A DNA stretch of 64,000 nucleotides from Plutella xylostella (Eukaryota > Arthropoda > Insecta > Lepidoptera > Plutellidae). The DNA is taken from NCBI RefSeq assembly GCF_932276165.1, contig NC_064000.1, positions 4,092,001 through 4,156,000 of the forward strand, written 5' to 3'. The position numbers and the translations under genes were made by a program. Position 1 is the stretch's first letter. Each line of letters begins with the position of its first letter. This document shows positions 41,400 through 50,908 of the stretch, one piece after another. Under the pieces are notes generated by a model, which saw only the letters and a program-made list of their open reading frames with translations, had not been told where the DNA came from and did not search any database.

Positions 41400-41605
41400 C
41401 ACTCATTTCGTGTTAGGAGACTTCTTCCCGAATTGCCACATGTGGCTAAATAATAGTGTGTTAATGCCCGGGCACTTTATAGTGGACATGGTGTTCGGGG
41501 TAAACGTGGAACATTTTATAGATACAGTTTTGTTGTGGTGCAGTGGCTGTACGGCACTAAGATATGAGCATTACCCCCCCGACGAATGCGAGCTTGGCAA
41601 AGGTA
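41400..41605 (+). CDS. Cassette A Cys-rich exon
   Basis: Bounded by an acceptor (CCTTGGCAG, to 41399) and a donor (CAAAG/GTAAGT, 41606). Reads VTHFVLGDFFPNCHMWLNN, MPGHFIVDMVFGVNVEHFID and WCSGCTALRYEHYPPDECEL. If spliced to the next acceptor (GATACAG, 41659) it would continue ESIKHKRPAVGNN and stop. Not recognised. The same exon is at 46084-46289 in copy B without change that I could see. Confidence 0.5.
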
Positions 41606-41900
41606 AGTTTGTAAATTACTATACCTATTTCTATATTTCATAATGTGTCTTGATACAGAGAGTATAAAACATAAGAGGCCAGCAGTGGGAAACAATTGAA
41701 CTCGTGCCATATGTTGATAGAGATGGTGGTATATCGAAATCATTTTTTCCACCTCGAAAGCCCTTCGGATCATTATTGTAATCAAATTATTAATAAACCA
41801 TGAAGTTTTCTCAGCATCTGTATACCAGCAAAAGTCAGCGTTTGTCATGTGGGCTAGGTGCAACTTCACACCAGAGGTGTTCAAGTTCAGTTGGTGTGTG

Positions 41901-41962
41901 AATCTGTGGGGTATGATATGATGATCCAGGAATGGGACAACAGAAGAGAGAGGATCAAAGTT
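41901..41962 (+). repeat. Tc1-transposase-like patch
   Basis: AATCTGTGGGGTATGAT followed by GATCCAGGAATGGGACAACA and GAAGAGAGAGG is nearly the same as the Tc1 relic where segments 2 and 3 would join (31838-31853 plus 34061-34100). The rest of the transposase is absent. It may be a captured Tc1 scrap at the edge of the RGG frame. Confidence 0.6.
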
Positions 41963-42350
41963 TCAACCCCCCTCAGATCGTGGTTCCCTTGGAAAGTCAA
42001 ACCAACCAGTCCGAAGACCCAGAGGATCCCGTGGTCGAGGAGGATCAGGTAGGGGAAAACCCAACACCCGATCCGAGACTTGGCGTTCTGAACAGAACAA
42101 CAAGTTTCTAGCCCAGAAGCGGGAAGCGGAACGCAACGCACGTTTCCAGAACATTTGCATGCCTCCGGCATCGCAACAACCAGTACCAGCTCAACAACAA
42201 AACAAGTTTCTTGGCATGGCCATTACGACCTATGCTCAACCACTTCCCATTGCAACTCAAGGATTAGGATTTATGCTAAACCAGTACTACATCAAGCTTC
42301 AAGAACAACTCGGAGCAGACCGTGTCGCAGAAAGGTGTTCAATACACTAA
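41925..42350 (+). CDS. Cassette A RGG-rich ORF (141 codons)
   Basis: An uninterrupted frame from just after a TGA at 41922 to TAA at 42348, with an AG acceptor-like site at about 41929 and no ATG until residue 79. Composition by part: Ser/Arg-rich start, VRRPRGSRGRGGSGRGKP (RGG-type RNA-binding pattern), a charged helix (NKFLAQKREAERNARFQN), a Gln/Pro stretch (PPASQQPVPAQQQNKF), and an ordered end (GLGFMLNQYYIKLQEQLGAD). A second frame across the first half is acidic (EDPEDPVVEEDQ) and ends at a GTAGGG donor-like site. Not recognised. Confidence 0.45.
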   Translation, partial: SRNGTTEERGSKFQPPSDRGSLGKSNQPVRRPRGSRGRGGSGRGKPNTRSETWRSEQNNKFLAQKREAERNARFQNICMPPASQQPVPAQQQNKFLGMAITTYAQPLPIATQGLGFMLNQYYIKLQEQLGADRVAERCSIH

Positions 42351-42890
42351 TTATTTAAGCAGTTATGTCAGAAAACTGGACCAAAATTTAAAAATTTTAC
42401 TCGAGTTGGTGGGGGGGGCACTGCCGTGCCCCCAAATATTTTAGTTTGCCCTTGATTTATACACCCAATACTACTTATATTCCAAATTTGAAGCTTCTAG
42501 GTCTGCTAAAGGTGTGCTTAGAATTTTTATAATCGGTGAGTGAATGAGTGAGTGAGTCAGTGACAAAATTAAGAAACTTTGACCCGTTATAATTCTTAAA
42601 CTACTGGTTCAATTTGAATGAAATTTGAAATATACCGTGTCTTTACAATGCCGGCATGGTTAGTGAAAATTCAGTCTTCTAGTTTTATCCACAACGAAGT
42701 TACAGAGGGTCGAAAATGGCCTGAATTGCTTCGAGAAAAGGATGGTGCGGCCGTGCCGCTTTTATGCTCGACTTGGTGGGGGCACTCCCGTGCCCCCAGA
42801 TAATTAAGGTGTTTGTTTGTTAATAATATTGTTATGTTTTGATAAGGTCAATATCCACTTCGGGTCGCTGAGCCAGCGGAGTAAGTAAGT
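42351..42890 (+). repeat. LINE-like 3' region with two GGGGGCAC hairpins and (GTAA)n tail
   Basis: Two short perfect hairpins, GGGGGCACTGCCGTGCCCCC (about 42413) and GGGGGCACTCCCGTGCCCCC (about 42777), a GAGTGAATGAGTGAGTGAGT run, and an end GAGCCAGCGGAGTAAGTAAG with (GTAA)n. This looks like the 3' end of a non-LTR element. The copy B equivalent is 48333-48880. Confidence 0.55.
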
Positions 42891-43770
42891 AAGTACTATG
42901 TTGGATTCATCACGAACGTTATTCATAATTCATAAAGAAGATAATTAAATTAAAGTTTCTACGTTGAAATTTGTGGTTAGAAAAAATAAAGTGACGAAGA
43001 AGTTGTTTCTGTTGTAAAAAGACAAATTTAATCTTAAAGTATAGTATAACTATACTAACTCACACTATTGAAGAAGTTCGCCCGGTAACAGAAATGTACC
43101 GGCCTTGTAAAAAGCGTGCACATCGTTCGTCTCGAACAAATTTCGTCGGAAAGGTCATCGTTTGGTGAGAATTGAAGTGATTGACTTAAATCACGAGTCA
43201 AGTAGAAGTGAGTCGGTGATTTTAAAAGCGCAATACGTAGTGATACCTAAATCTATTAACAAGATTATGGACATGACAGAAAATTTAGTAACAAAATAGT
43301 GTAATTTATAACAATGCCACTTGCGATAGCAAATGCCATGTTGCCAACAAATTCGTGTGTCATCGTTTGGTGGGAATTGAAGTGATTGACTTATTGTGAT
43401 AGCAAATCATGTTGAATTTTAAAAATCTTTATATTCAGCTGTTCTTTATGGGAAATATTATGTATTTCCCAATAAAAGCGACCACGCGTGAGTAGATTTT
43501 CAACGAGCACAGGATGCTTTGTCAAAACCATCCTGTGAAGCCGATGAAGACTTTATGGATACTTCGAAACAAATATTACAAAATCCTATCGGCAATCACA
43601 TGTGACAACTTGTAAATGATCAAGTTTCACTGCAAAAGAAACACTAAGCTATGCTAAGTGTGTGAAGTATATGAAAAGTTTGTGCCAGCTTCGTAATAGA
43701 GTAAAAAAGTGGAACACAAAAGCCATATTAAATGAGCTCACAGAAAGCAATGCATTAAGAAAACTTACAT
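42891..43770. other. Decayed Harbinger 5' part, no open frame
   Basis: AT-rich; scattered coding-like remnants just upstream of the DDE fragment, but no continuous frame. Confidence 0.35.
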
Positions 43771-43821
43771 AGAAAATTACTCAAACATTCGCTTTACTGC
43801 TACAGGCATAATTAAGAAATT

Positions 43822-44019
43822 GTGGCAAAAAGTGTACGGGGCGGAGTCGGCCGAAGGCTTTGCAATTTTCCAACTGTAGTAGGAGCAATTGACTGCACTC
43901 ATATCAAGATAAAAAGAGTAGGTGGAGACATGAGTGAGGCCTATGTAAATAGAAAAGGCTATTCCTCTATAAACGTTCAAGTGTTCTGCGATGCGAAACT
44001 AAAAATCAGGGATATATAA
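43822..44019 (+). pseudogene. PIF/Harbinger transposase DDE fragment, cassette A
   Basis: Reads FPTVVGAIDCTHIKIKRV, EAYVNRKGYSSINVQVFCDA and KLKIRDI before a stop. The Asp in GAIDCTHI is the first catalytic residue and the CDA region carries the second. The third residue and the C-terminal third are missing. Just upstream an out-of-frame piece (IRFTATGI) matches the preceding part of the family. It is repeated at 49811-50008. Confidence 0.85.
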
Positions 44020-44117
44020 AAACGAGAAACACCGTGGAAAGGTTTTTTTGTTTTTGGAAACAAAGATTCAGATGCCTTTCGAAAGACTTGTATATGAAGA
44101 TTATGAAGTAGGCCACT

Positions 44118-44356
44118 GCCACCATGGGATCCTGGTCAGTACTCTTGCTAAACTTTCTTTATGGTTTTTATATCTTACTGTGGTTATTTACATCTTTCTA
44201 ATTGCAATGTTTCTACTTGCAGTATTTCTAATTTACGTCGACCACAGCCGGCACCAGCGGCAGCGGCAGCGCAGGAGATATGCACGGGCCCACACTCTTG
44301 CAGAACCTGCGCACAAAGGCTGGAGCCGCCGCCGTATTTACGGGATACAAACAAAG
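44118..44356 (+). CDS. Cassette B exon 1: membrane segment plus Arg-rich region
   Basis: As 39433-39671. The splice donor after the exon is changed: copy A has CAAAGGTAAGG, copy B has CAAAGTTAAGG, so the GT is lost and this exon could not be spliced in the same way. Upstream in copy B the membrane frame is open back to 44048 through the Harbinger remnant, which fuses the two in one 110-codon frame by chance. Confidence 0.45.
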
Positions 44357-44467
44357 TTAAGGGTGACACTTGACACATGAATAGGACTTTTTTAAGATGG
44401 TATTTCACCGGCGAGAAACTGCTGTTTGAATTAACATTATGGTAAAATTTACTATCTTATTTTACAG

Positions 44468-44547
44468 CGCAACGATGGAGGAGGCCAGCGTCCCCTTCTC
44501 CGCGTTCCCCCGTTGCGCCGGCGCAGACGATCACGCAAGAAAAAAAA
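44468..44547 (+). CDS. Cassette B exon 2
   Basis: Identical by eye to 39783-39862, with the same acceptor and donor. Confidence 0.5.
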
Positions 44548-44576
44548 GTAAGAAAATAATAATATTTATGCTATGC

Positions 44577-44762
44577 CGAAGGTCCCGGGTTCGATTCCCG
44601 GCTGGGGCAGGTATTTGTTTAAAGACAAATTTGTACTCGGGTCTTGATGATGGCCGTGTATGAGATGTCCCCACATATTTATTAATTTATTAAGTTTCTA
44701 TGGAGAATTAAAAAAGTCACACACGCCTTTCAGCTTAGTATTACTTTTGCAACACCCTGTAA
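44577..44762. repeat. SINE fragment and MITE half in cassette B intron
   Basis: Copies of 39892-39984 and 40009-40078 in the same order. Confidence 0.75.
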
Positions 44763-44782
44763 AATATTCATTTTTTTTACAG

Positions 44783-44920
44783 CGCGAGCGTCCCTATCGC
44801 TGCCGTCATCTGTTTCGTCACCATAGAATATGGGCCTGATGGTCCAACGCTGACTGACAGCGAAGCAGGCGAAGGGCCATCAGGTTGGACTCCGCCAGCT
44901 TCACCGGCGACTTCTTTATA
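44783..44920 (+). CDS. Cassette B exon 3
   Basis: As 40099-40236 with small changes (CTGCCGTCATC for CCGCCGTCATC, GGGCCTGATGG for GGGCTTGATGG); the frame to TAA is kept. Confidence 0.45.
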
Positions 44921-45019
44921 AAATTCCAACCGAAGTTCGTTTTTTTTTCTAAAGCTCCTGCTGAACCAAATTATGAAATAAAATAATCATAATTTTGTAG
45001 GTAATGTGTCTATCTGTAG

Positions 45020-45199
45020 CTAATGATTTATTATTCGGCGAACGTCTCCTCCGACGCCGACGCCGCCATCGTCGCCGGTCACTGTCATCGAGGTCCCGCA
45101 GGAGCCCTACACGCCGCCACCGACTCCAGTAAATGCGGACGATGTTTGCAGGGGGCCCCACCCCTGCAACACTTGCGGGACAATTAATTATTATTTGTG
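45020..45199 (+). CDS. Cassette B exon 4 with CxGPHxCxTC
   Basis: As 40336-40515, including CRGPHPCNTCG in the same frame; one base differs near the start (GGCGAACG for GGCGGACG). Confidence 0.4.
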
Positions 45200-45260
45200 A
45201 TTTTTTATAAGGACTTTTATAGTATATTTTTATTGAACTCGACTTTGTTTTATTTACTAA

Positions 45261-45664
45261 GGCCTGGGTCTCCTATTTTCGCTGTAGGTCGCGTCAAGCG
45301 TCGCTCCGTGGGCCGCGTTACGATGCTCACTATAGAAATGTACTGATGCGGTCTCCCTCACACGCCGACGTTGGCGCGTAGACATAGGCCTTGGTCTCCT
45401 ATTTACGCCGTAGTTCGCGTCCAGCGTCACGCCGTAGGCCGCGTCACAATGCTCACTATAGAAATGTACTGATGCGGTCTCCCTCACACGCCGACGTTGG
45501 CGCGTAGATGTAGTGTACATCGTGACGCGGCCTACGGCGGTGACACTTGACGCGACCTATGGAGTAAATAGGAGACCCGGGCCATAATGAGCATTGTGAC
45601 GCGGCCTACGGCGGTGACAGTTGACACTTGACGCGACCTACGGAGTAAATAGGAGACCCGGGCC
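45261..45664. mobile_element. MITE A2 homologue split by MITE B1
   Basis: The MITE present in both copies begins at 45261. At GACATA (45381-45386) a second family member, B1 (45387-45583, 197 bp), is inserted with a 3-bp duplication ATA (45384-45386 and 45584-45586). The host MITE then resumes ATGAGC and ends at 45664. Copy A has the uninterrupted GACATAATGAGC at about 40897. Confidence 0.88.
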
Positions 45665-46083
45665 TTACCAATGTTCGCTATTCTTTGTGACCCTTTATGC
45701 TCACTCGAATGCAACCTCTGTGGATATCACATTAAAGTGTAGATTCTTTTATAAGCTTGGACAGTTGGGCATGCAGGGTTATGAATACAGTTGAAGTCGT
45801 AAACTATAGGTTTTTTGGTTAGCTCTTAAAGCACTTGTTTCTAAAGTATGGGAAATTTATGTGAATTTCTTATCATTAGATTACATTTAAGTTTTGGAAT
45901 TCTAGAGAGTGTGAAATTGGGTTAAGTTCAAACTTCATTATATTGTCCTATATAGTATACACATCCTTATAACCAATATACACATCCTTAAAACCAATTT
46001 TCGCTGATATAGATAGACCGAATTCTGTAACGGTATGATTTTATTGAAATTGTGGATCGTGACTTAATATGGCCTTGGCAGGT

Positions 46084-46289
46084 CACTCATTTCGTGTTAG
46101 GAGACTTCTTCCCGAATTGCCACATGTGGCTAAATAATAGTGTGTTAATGCCCGGGCACTTTATAGTGGACATGGTGTTCGGGGTAAACGTGGAACATTT
46201 TATAGATACAGTTTTGTTGTGGTGCAGTGGCTGTACGGCACTAAGATATGAGCATTACCCCCCCGACGAATGCGAGCTTGGCAAAGGTA
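46084..46289 (+). CDS. Cassette B Cys-rich exon
   Basis: Same as 41400-41605, with acceptor and donor preserved. Confidence 0.5.
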
Positions 46290-46608
46290 AGTTTGTAAAT
46301 TACTATACCTATTTCTATATTTCATAATGTGTCTTGATACAGAGAGTATAAAACATAAGAGGCCAGCAGTGGGAAACAATTGAACTCGTGCCATATGTTG
46401 ATAGAGATGGTGGTATATCGAAATCATTTTTTCCACCTCGAAAGCCCTTCGGATCATTATTGTAATCAAATTATTAATAAACCATGAAGTTTTCTCAGCA
46501 TCTGTATACCAGCAAAAGTCAGCGTTTGTCATGTGGGCTAGGTGCAACTTCACACCAGAGGTGTTCAAGTTCAGTTGGTGTGTGAATCTGTGGGGTATGA
46601 TATGATGA

Positions 46609-47058
46609 TCCAGGAATGGGACAACAGAAGAGAGAGGATCAAAGTTTCAACCCCCCTCAGATCGTGGTTCCCTTGGAAAGTCAAACCAACCAGTCCGAAG
46701 ACCCAGAGGATCCCGTGGTCGAGGAGGATCAGGTAGGGGAAAACCCAATACCCGATCCGAGACTTGGCGCTCTGAACAGAACAACAAGTTTCTAGCCCAG
46801 AAGCGGGAAGCGGAACGCAACGCACGTTTCCAGAACATTTGCATGCCTCCGGCATCGCAACAACCAGTACCAGCTCAACAACAAAACAAGTTTCTTGGCA
46901 TGGCCATTACGACCTATGCTCAACCACTTCCCATTGCAACTCAAGGATTAGGATTTATGCTAAACCAGTACTACATCAAGCTTCAAGAACAACTCGGAGC
47001 AGACCGTGTCGCAGAAAGGTGTTCAATACGAGGGCGATACCGAAATGATCGGGAATAG
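46609..47058 (+). CDS. Cassette B RGG-rich ORF, C-terminus altered by mariner
   Basis: As 41925-42350, but the mariner enters at 47029, two codons before the natural stop, so the frame now ends in RGRYRNDRE encoded by the transposon end. Otherwise it is intact. Confidence 0.45.
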   Translation, partial: SRNGTTEERGSKFQPPSDRGSLGKSNQPVRRPRGSRGRGGSGRGKPNTRSETWRSEQNNKFLAQKREAERNARFQNICMPPASQQPVPAQQQNKFLGMAITTYAQPLPIATQGLGFMLNQYYIKLQEQLGADRVAERCSIRGRYRNDRE

Positions 47059-48330
47059 AAAAAAGTACAAAGATATCATAATATTATTTACTTTTATTGT
47101 TTTTCAAAGTAGTCTCCGTGACATTCAATGCACTTTTTCATTCGATTAAACCAATCATTGAAACAGTAATTCCAGTCTGAAGTGGATACTGTCAAAACAG
47201 CTGATTTGTAAGCTTCGACCGCCTCTTCTGGGCCGCTAAACCGTTGACCACGTAGCATATCTTTAATTCTTGGGAATGTAAAATAATCATTGGGGCTCAG
47301 ATCAGGGCTATACGGAGGATGGTCCATCAACTCCACGTTTTTCATATTTAAAAACATTCTTGTTTTGCGAGCGGTATGAGAGCTTGCATTATCGTGGTGA
47401 AGGATTATACGACGATTCGGGTTAGTTTTACGAAGTTCTCTTACGACTTCCGGCAAACAAACTGTTGTGTACCAATCAGCAGTAACCGTCCTTTGTTCTT
47501 GTAATGGAATCGTAGCCACATGGCCAGTTTTCGATACAAACGAAGCGACCATTTTTTTCGACACGCTGCGTGAGCGAATAACTTTTGTTGGCTTGACCTC
47601 ACCTTCGAAGACCCAAACTGCCGATTGATGTTTTCTTTCGGGCTCATATGAATAAATCCACGATTCATCACCAGAGACGATATTGTAGACAGCATTTGAA
47701 CTGCCTCCATTGAACCGTTGCAGAGCAGATCGACACCAATTAACACGAGCCGACTTTTGTTCCTCGGTCAAACGGTGGGGCACCCAGCGCGAAACTAACT
47801 TCTTGACACCCAGTTCTTCATGTAAAATGGTTTGAATGGCTGTCATACCAATGCTGAGAGAAGCCCGAATCTGCTCGTATGTCACATGTCTATCTTCTTT
47901 TATTAACTGGCGTACAGCATCGATGTTATCTTGTGTTACCGCTGTTTTTGGCCGACCAGTAGAAGGGACTGTGGTAAGAGAGGAACGTCCACGGCGAAAC
48001 TCAGAATACCAACGATATATAGTCGTTTTACTTGGTGCTTCAAGTTTATAAATAGAAACAAGCTCGGCGAGACATTGTTCTTGAGATAAACCTCGACGAA
48101 AGTTGTGAAAAACTGTATTCATAACCCTGCACGTAAATGTTCCCGCGTAAGCTCCATTTTTTACACCGACTTGTCAAATTCAAATGGTCAATACTCTTTT
48201 ATTTTTTACTTTTTTTTAAATTCGAAAATGGAATTATGTTTGAAAAAACACTACATTTGATACAACAAAAAGGTTTCACTCTAATTTATTCCTAAGTATT
48301 CTATTCCCGATCTTTTCGGTGTAGCCCTCG
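47029..48330 (-). mobile_element. Mariner transposon, full length (1302 bp)
   Basis: Ends CGAGGGCGATACCGAAATGA and, inverted, CGAGGGCTACACCGAAAAGA (31-bp TIRs with about three mismatches), flanked by TA (47027-47028, 48331-48332). Copy A at about 42343 has the empty site TTCAATACACTAATT with one TA, which proves the boundaries. It inserted after the cassette duplication, or at least in one copy only. Confidence 0.97.
47094..48122 (-). CDS. Mariner transposase (DD34D), N-terminus frameshifted
   Basis: 342 codons from Met 48122. The N-terminal helix-turn-helix region has FRRGLSQEQCLAELVSIY and TTIYRWYSEFRRG. The catalytic triad is DESW (VSGDESWIYSY), HDN (LHHDNASSHTA) and the third Asp in YSPDLSPNDYF, with 34 residues between the second and third, the mariner signature. 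It ends at ECHGDYFEKQ. Upstream an ATG at 48157 starts MELTREHLRAG in another frame, so the original first 12 codons are separated by a small indel; the ORF from 48122 lacks them and probably part of the first helix. Otherwise the gene looks complete. The subfamily is not determined. Confidence 0.93.
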   Translation of the reverse strand: MNTVFHNFRRGLSQEQCLAELVSIYKLEAPSKTTIYRWYSEFRRGRSSLTTVPSTGRPKTAVTQDNIDAVRQLIKEDRHVTYEQIRASLSIGMTAIQTILHEELGVKKLVSRWVPHRLTEEQKSARVNWCRSALQRFNGGSSNAVYNIVSGDESWIYSYEPERKHQSAVWVFEGEVKPTKVIRSRSVSKKMVASFVSKTGHVATIPLQEQRTVTADWYTTVCLPEVVRELRKTNPNRRIILHHDNASSHTARKTRMFLNMKNVELMDHPPYSPDLSPNDYFTFPRIKDMLRGQRFSGPEEAVEAYKSAVLTVSTSDWNYCFNDWFNRMKKCIECHGDYFEKQ

Positions 48331-48332
48331 TA

Positions 48333-49765
48333 CACTAATTATTTAAGCAGTTATGTCAGAAAACTGGACCAAAATTTAAAAATTTTACTCGAGTTGGTGG
48401 GGGGGGCACTGCCGTGCCCCCAAATATTTTAGTTTGCCCTTGATTTATACACCCAATACTACTTATATTCCAAATTTGAAGCTTCTAGGTCTGCTAAAGG
48501 TGTGCTTAGAATTTTTATGATCGGTGAGTGAATGAGTGAGTGAGTCAGTGACAAAATTAAGAAACTTTGACCCGTTATAATTCTTAAACTACTTGTTCAA
48601 ATTGAATGAAATTTGAAATATACCGTGTCTTTACAATGCCTGCATGGTTAGTGAAAATTCAGTCTTCTAGTTTTATCCACAACGAAGTTACAGAGGGTCG
48701 AAAATGGCCTGAATTGCTTCGAGAAAAGGATGGTACGGCCGTGCCGCTTTTATGCTCGACTTGGTGGGGGCACTCCCGTGCCCCCAGATAATTAAGGTGT
48801 TTGTTTGTTAATAATATTGTTATGTTTTGATAAGGTCAATATCCACTTCGGGTCGCTGAGCCAGCGGAGTAAGTAAGTAAGTACTATGTTGGATTCATCA
48901 CGAACGTTATTCATAATTCATAAAGAAGATAATTAAATTAAAGTTTCTACGTTGAAATTTGTGGTTAGAAAAAATAAAGTGACGAAGAAGTTGTTTCTGT
49001 TGTAAAAAGACAAATTTAATCTTAAAGTATAGTATAACTATACTAACTCACACTATTGAAGAAGTTCGCCCGGTAACAGAAATGTACCGGCCTTGTAAAA
49101 AGCGTGCACATCGTTCGTCTCGAACAAATTTCGTCGGAAAGGTCATCGTTTGGTGAGAATTGAAGTGATTGACTTAAATCACGAGTCAAGTAGAAGTGAG
49201 TCGGTGATTTTAAAAGCGCAATACGTAGTGATACCTAAATTCTATTAACAAGATTATGGACATGACAGAAAATTTAGTAACAAAATAGTGTAATTTATAA
49301 CAATGCCACTTGCGATAGCAAATGCCATGTTGCCAACAAATTCGTGTGTCATCGTTTGGTGGGAATTGAAGTGATTGACTTATTGTGATAGCAAATCATG
49401 TTGAATTTTAAAAATCTTTATATTCAGCTGTTCTTTATGGGAAATATTATGTATTTCCCAATAAAAGCGACCACGCGTGAGTAGATTTTCAACGAGCACA
49501 GGATGCTTTGTCAAAACCATCCTGTGAAGCCGATGAAGACTTTATGGATACTTCGAAACAAATATTACAAAATCCTATCGGCAATCACATGTGACAACTT
49601 GTAAATGATCAAGTTTCACTGCAAAAGAAACAATAAGCTATGCTAAGTGTGTGAAGTATATGAAAAGTTTGTGCCAGCTTCGTAATAGAGTAAAAAAGTG
49701 GAACACAAAAGCCATATTAAATGAGCTCACAGAAAGCAATGCATTAAGAAAACTTACATAGAAAA
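48333..49765. repeat. Cassette B: LINE-like 3' region and decayed Harbinger part
   Basis: Same content as 42351-43770 with a few substitutions (for example ATGATCGGTG for ATAATCGGTG near 48517). Confidence 0.7.
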
Positions 49766-49810
49766 TTACTCAAACATTCGCTTTACTGCTACAGGCATAA
49801 TTAAGAAATT

Positions 49811-50008
49811 GTGGCAAAAAGTGTACGGGGCGGAGTCGGCCGAAGGCTTTGCAATTTTCCAACTGTAGTAGGAGCAATTGACTGCACTCATATCAAGATA
49901 AAAAGAGTAGGTGGAGACATGAGTGAGGCCTATGTAAATAGAAAAGGCTATTCCTCTATAAACGTTCAAGTGTTCTGCGATGCGAAACTAAAAATCAGGG
50001 ATATATAA
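49811..50008 (+). pseudogene. PIF/Harbinger transposase DDE fragment, cassette B
   Basis: Same as 43822-44019 (GAIDCTHIKIKRV, EAYVNRKGYSSINVQ) with the same terminating stop. Confidence 0.85.
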
Positions 50009-50107
50009 AAACGAGAAACACCGTGGAAAGGTTTTTTTGTTTTTGGAAACAAAGATTCAGATGCCTTTCGAAAGACTTGTATATGAAGATTATGAAGTAG
50101 GCCACTG

Positions 50108-50636
50108 CCAAAGCCTCGCTAAGCGGCGGCACTAACCCCCGCTCGTACTCGTACATCACCAGCACCACCAATGAGTCCTGTTGCTGCGGTGCTGGCACTT
50201 ATGCCCAAGGTCAAGTTAGTCATCAACCGCAACAAGGCCCTAAACAACCAAGCTTTAACAAAATATTTATATTCAGAACTTCACCGACAAATAATAAAAA
50301 TTGTATGTTAAAAATATCAGCCTTTCAGTATTTTACAGGAACAATGACACTACATTGTCAATCTTTTTTTCATTCGGCTCCATCTCGGGATTTATCAATG
50401 CCCATAGAACCCAGTTTGTCTACTCTTTATCTGACTGTAACTACACTGTCGGTAGGGTCTTTTTTAAATGTGTGTATGGATGGGCTCCGTAAGGAACATT
50501 TAAAAGACTTCTTTTACGGCTGGTGACAGTGGTGTCCGTTTGTTGCAGTCCCTAACAAAATTGGTAAATTTTTCTTTTGAAAGGTACTTTAAATCGTGAG
50601 GTGTAACGTTCCCTTTATGGAGCCTCACTGTGTGCC
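50108..50636. other. Right flank of the duplication, no gene assigned
   Basis: A short frame (MPKVKLVINRNKALNNQAL, about 50200-50285) and others at 50301-50526 are not recognised. Confidence 0.3.
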
Positions 50637-50908
50637 TTAAATAAAGCCGATGGCGGCGTCAAACCGATTGCGGTATCCAGTGTCTTGAGACGACGTTTAG
50701 TCGCAAAATTGTGCTGTCGGGCAGTAAAGGAAGAAATGGCTGCATACCTTCAACCACATCAGCTCGGTTTTGGAACAGCACTAGGATCAATAGAATGTGA
50801 AGCTGCCATACACGCTACTCGTGCGTTAGCCTGTGTCAACTCTGATCATATAATTATCAATTCGACATACGCAATGATTTTAACAGTGTTGAAAGGAATG
50901 TTTTGCTG
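50637..50908 (+). pseudogene. Reverse-transcriptase relic (non-LTR)
   Basis: Reads LCALNKADGGVKPIAVSSVL, RRRLVAKLCCRAV and LQPHQLGFGTALGSIECEAA with HATRAL, the segment between the K.GG.RPI and QLG.G motifs of a non-LTR reverse transcriptase. It breaks off before the FADD-type active site. The zinc-finger piece at 52440 fits the N-terminus of the same kind of protein but lies downstream. Confidence 0.65.

Larger units (their letters stand above)
39433..44117 (+). repeat. Tandem cassette, copy A (4685 bp)
   Basis: Starts GCCACCATGGGATCC and is repeated from 44118. Offsets between matching points are 4684-4685 bp over the first half, so it is a head-to-tail duplication. The junction between the copies (..GGCCACTGCC/ACCATGGG) and the outer end at 50107 share the bases GCC or TGCC, a microhomology. 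Contents in order: two-part membrane/Arg-rich exon, SINE fragment, MITE half, a three-frame exon, two Harbinger-like MITEs, a Cys-rich exon, an RGG ORF, a LINE tail with hairpins and a Harbinger DDE fragment. Confidence 0.93.
44118..50107 (+). repeat. Tandem cassette, copy B (with a 1.3-kb mariner insertion)
   Basis: Same order as copy A. Offsets: 4685 at the start, 4684 after the MITE region, 5989 after the mariner. Differences that I could see are few: single bases (for example A at 39896 region unchanged, G/T after AAACAAAG at 44356), the MITE pattern and the mariner. It ends GGCCACTGCC/AAAGCCTCG, where copy A continues into copy B. Confidence 0.93.

Noticed and set aside
41516..41884. 122-codon minus-strand ORF in cassette A (and 46200-46568 in B)
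   Set aside because: It overlaps the better supported plus-strand Cys-rich exon and its splice sites and has no motif of its own.
44048..44380. 110-codon frame joining Harbinger remnant to the membrane/Arg-rich region in copy B
   Set aside because: It spans the duplication junction, so the fusion exists only because copy B follows copy A; no sign that it is used.
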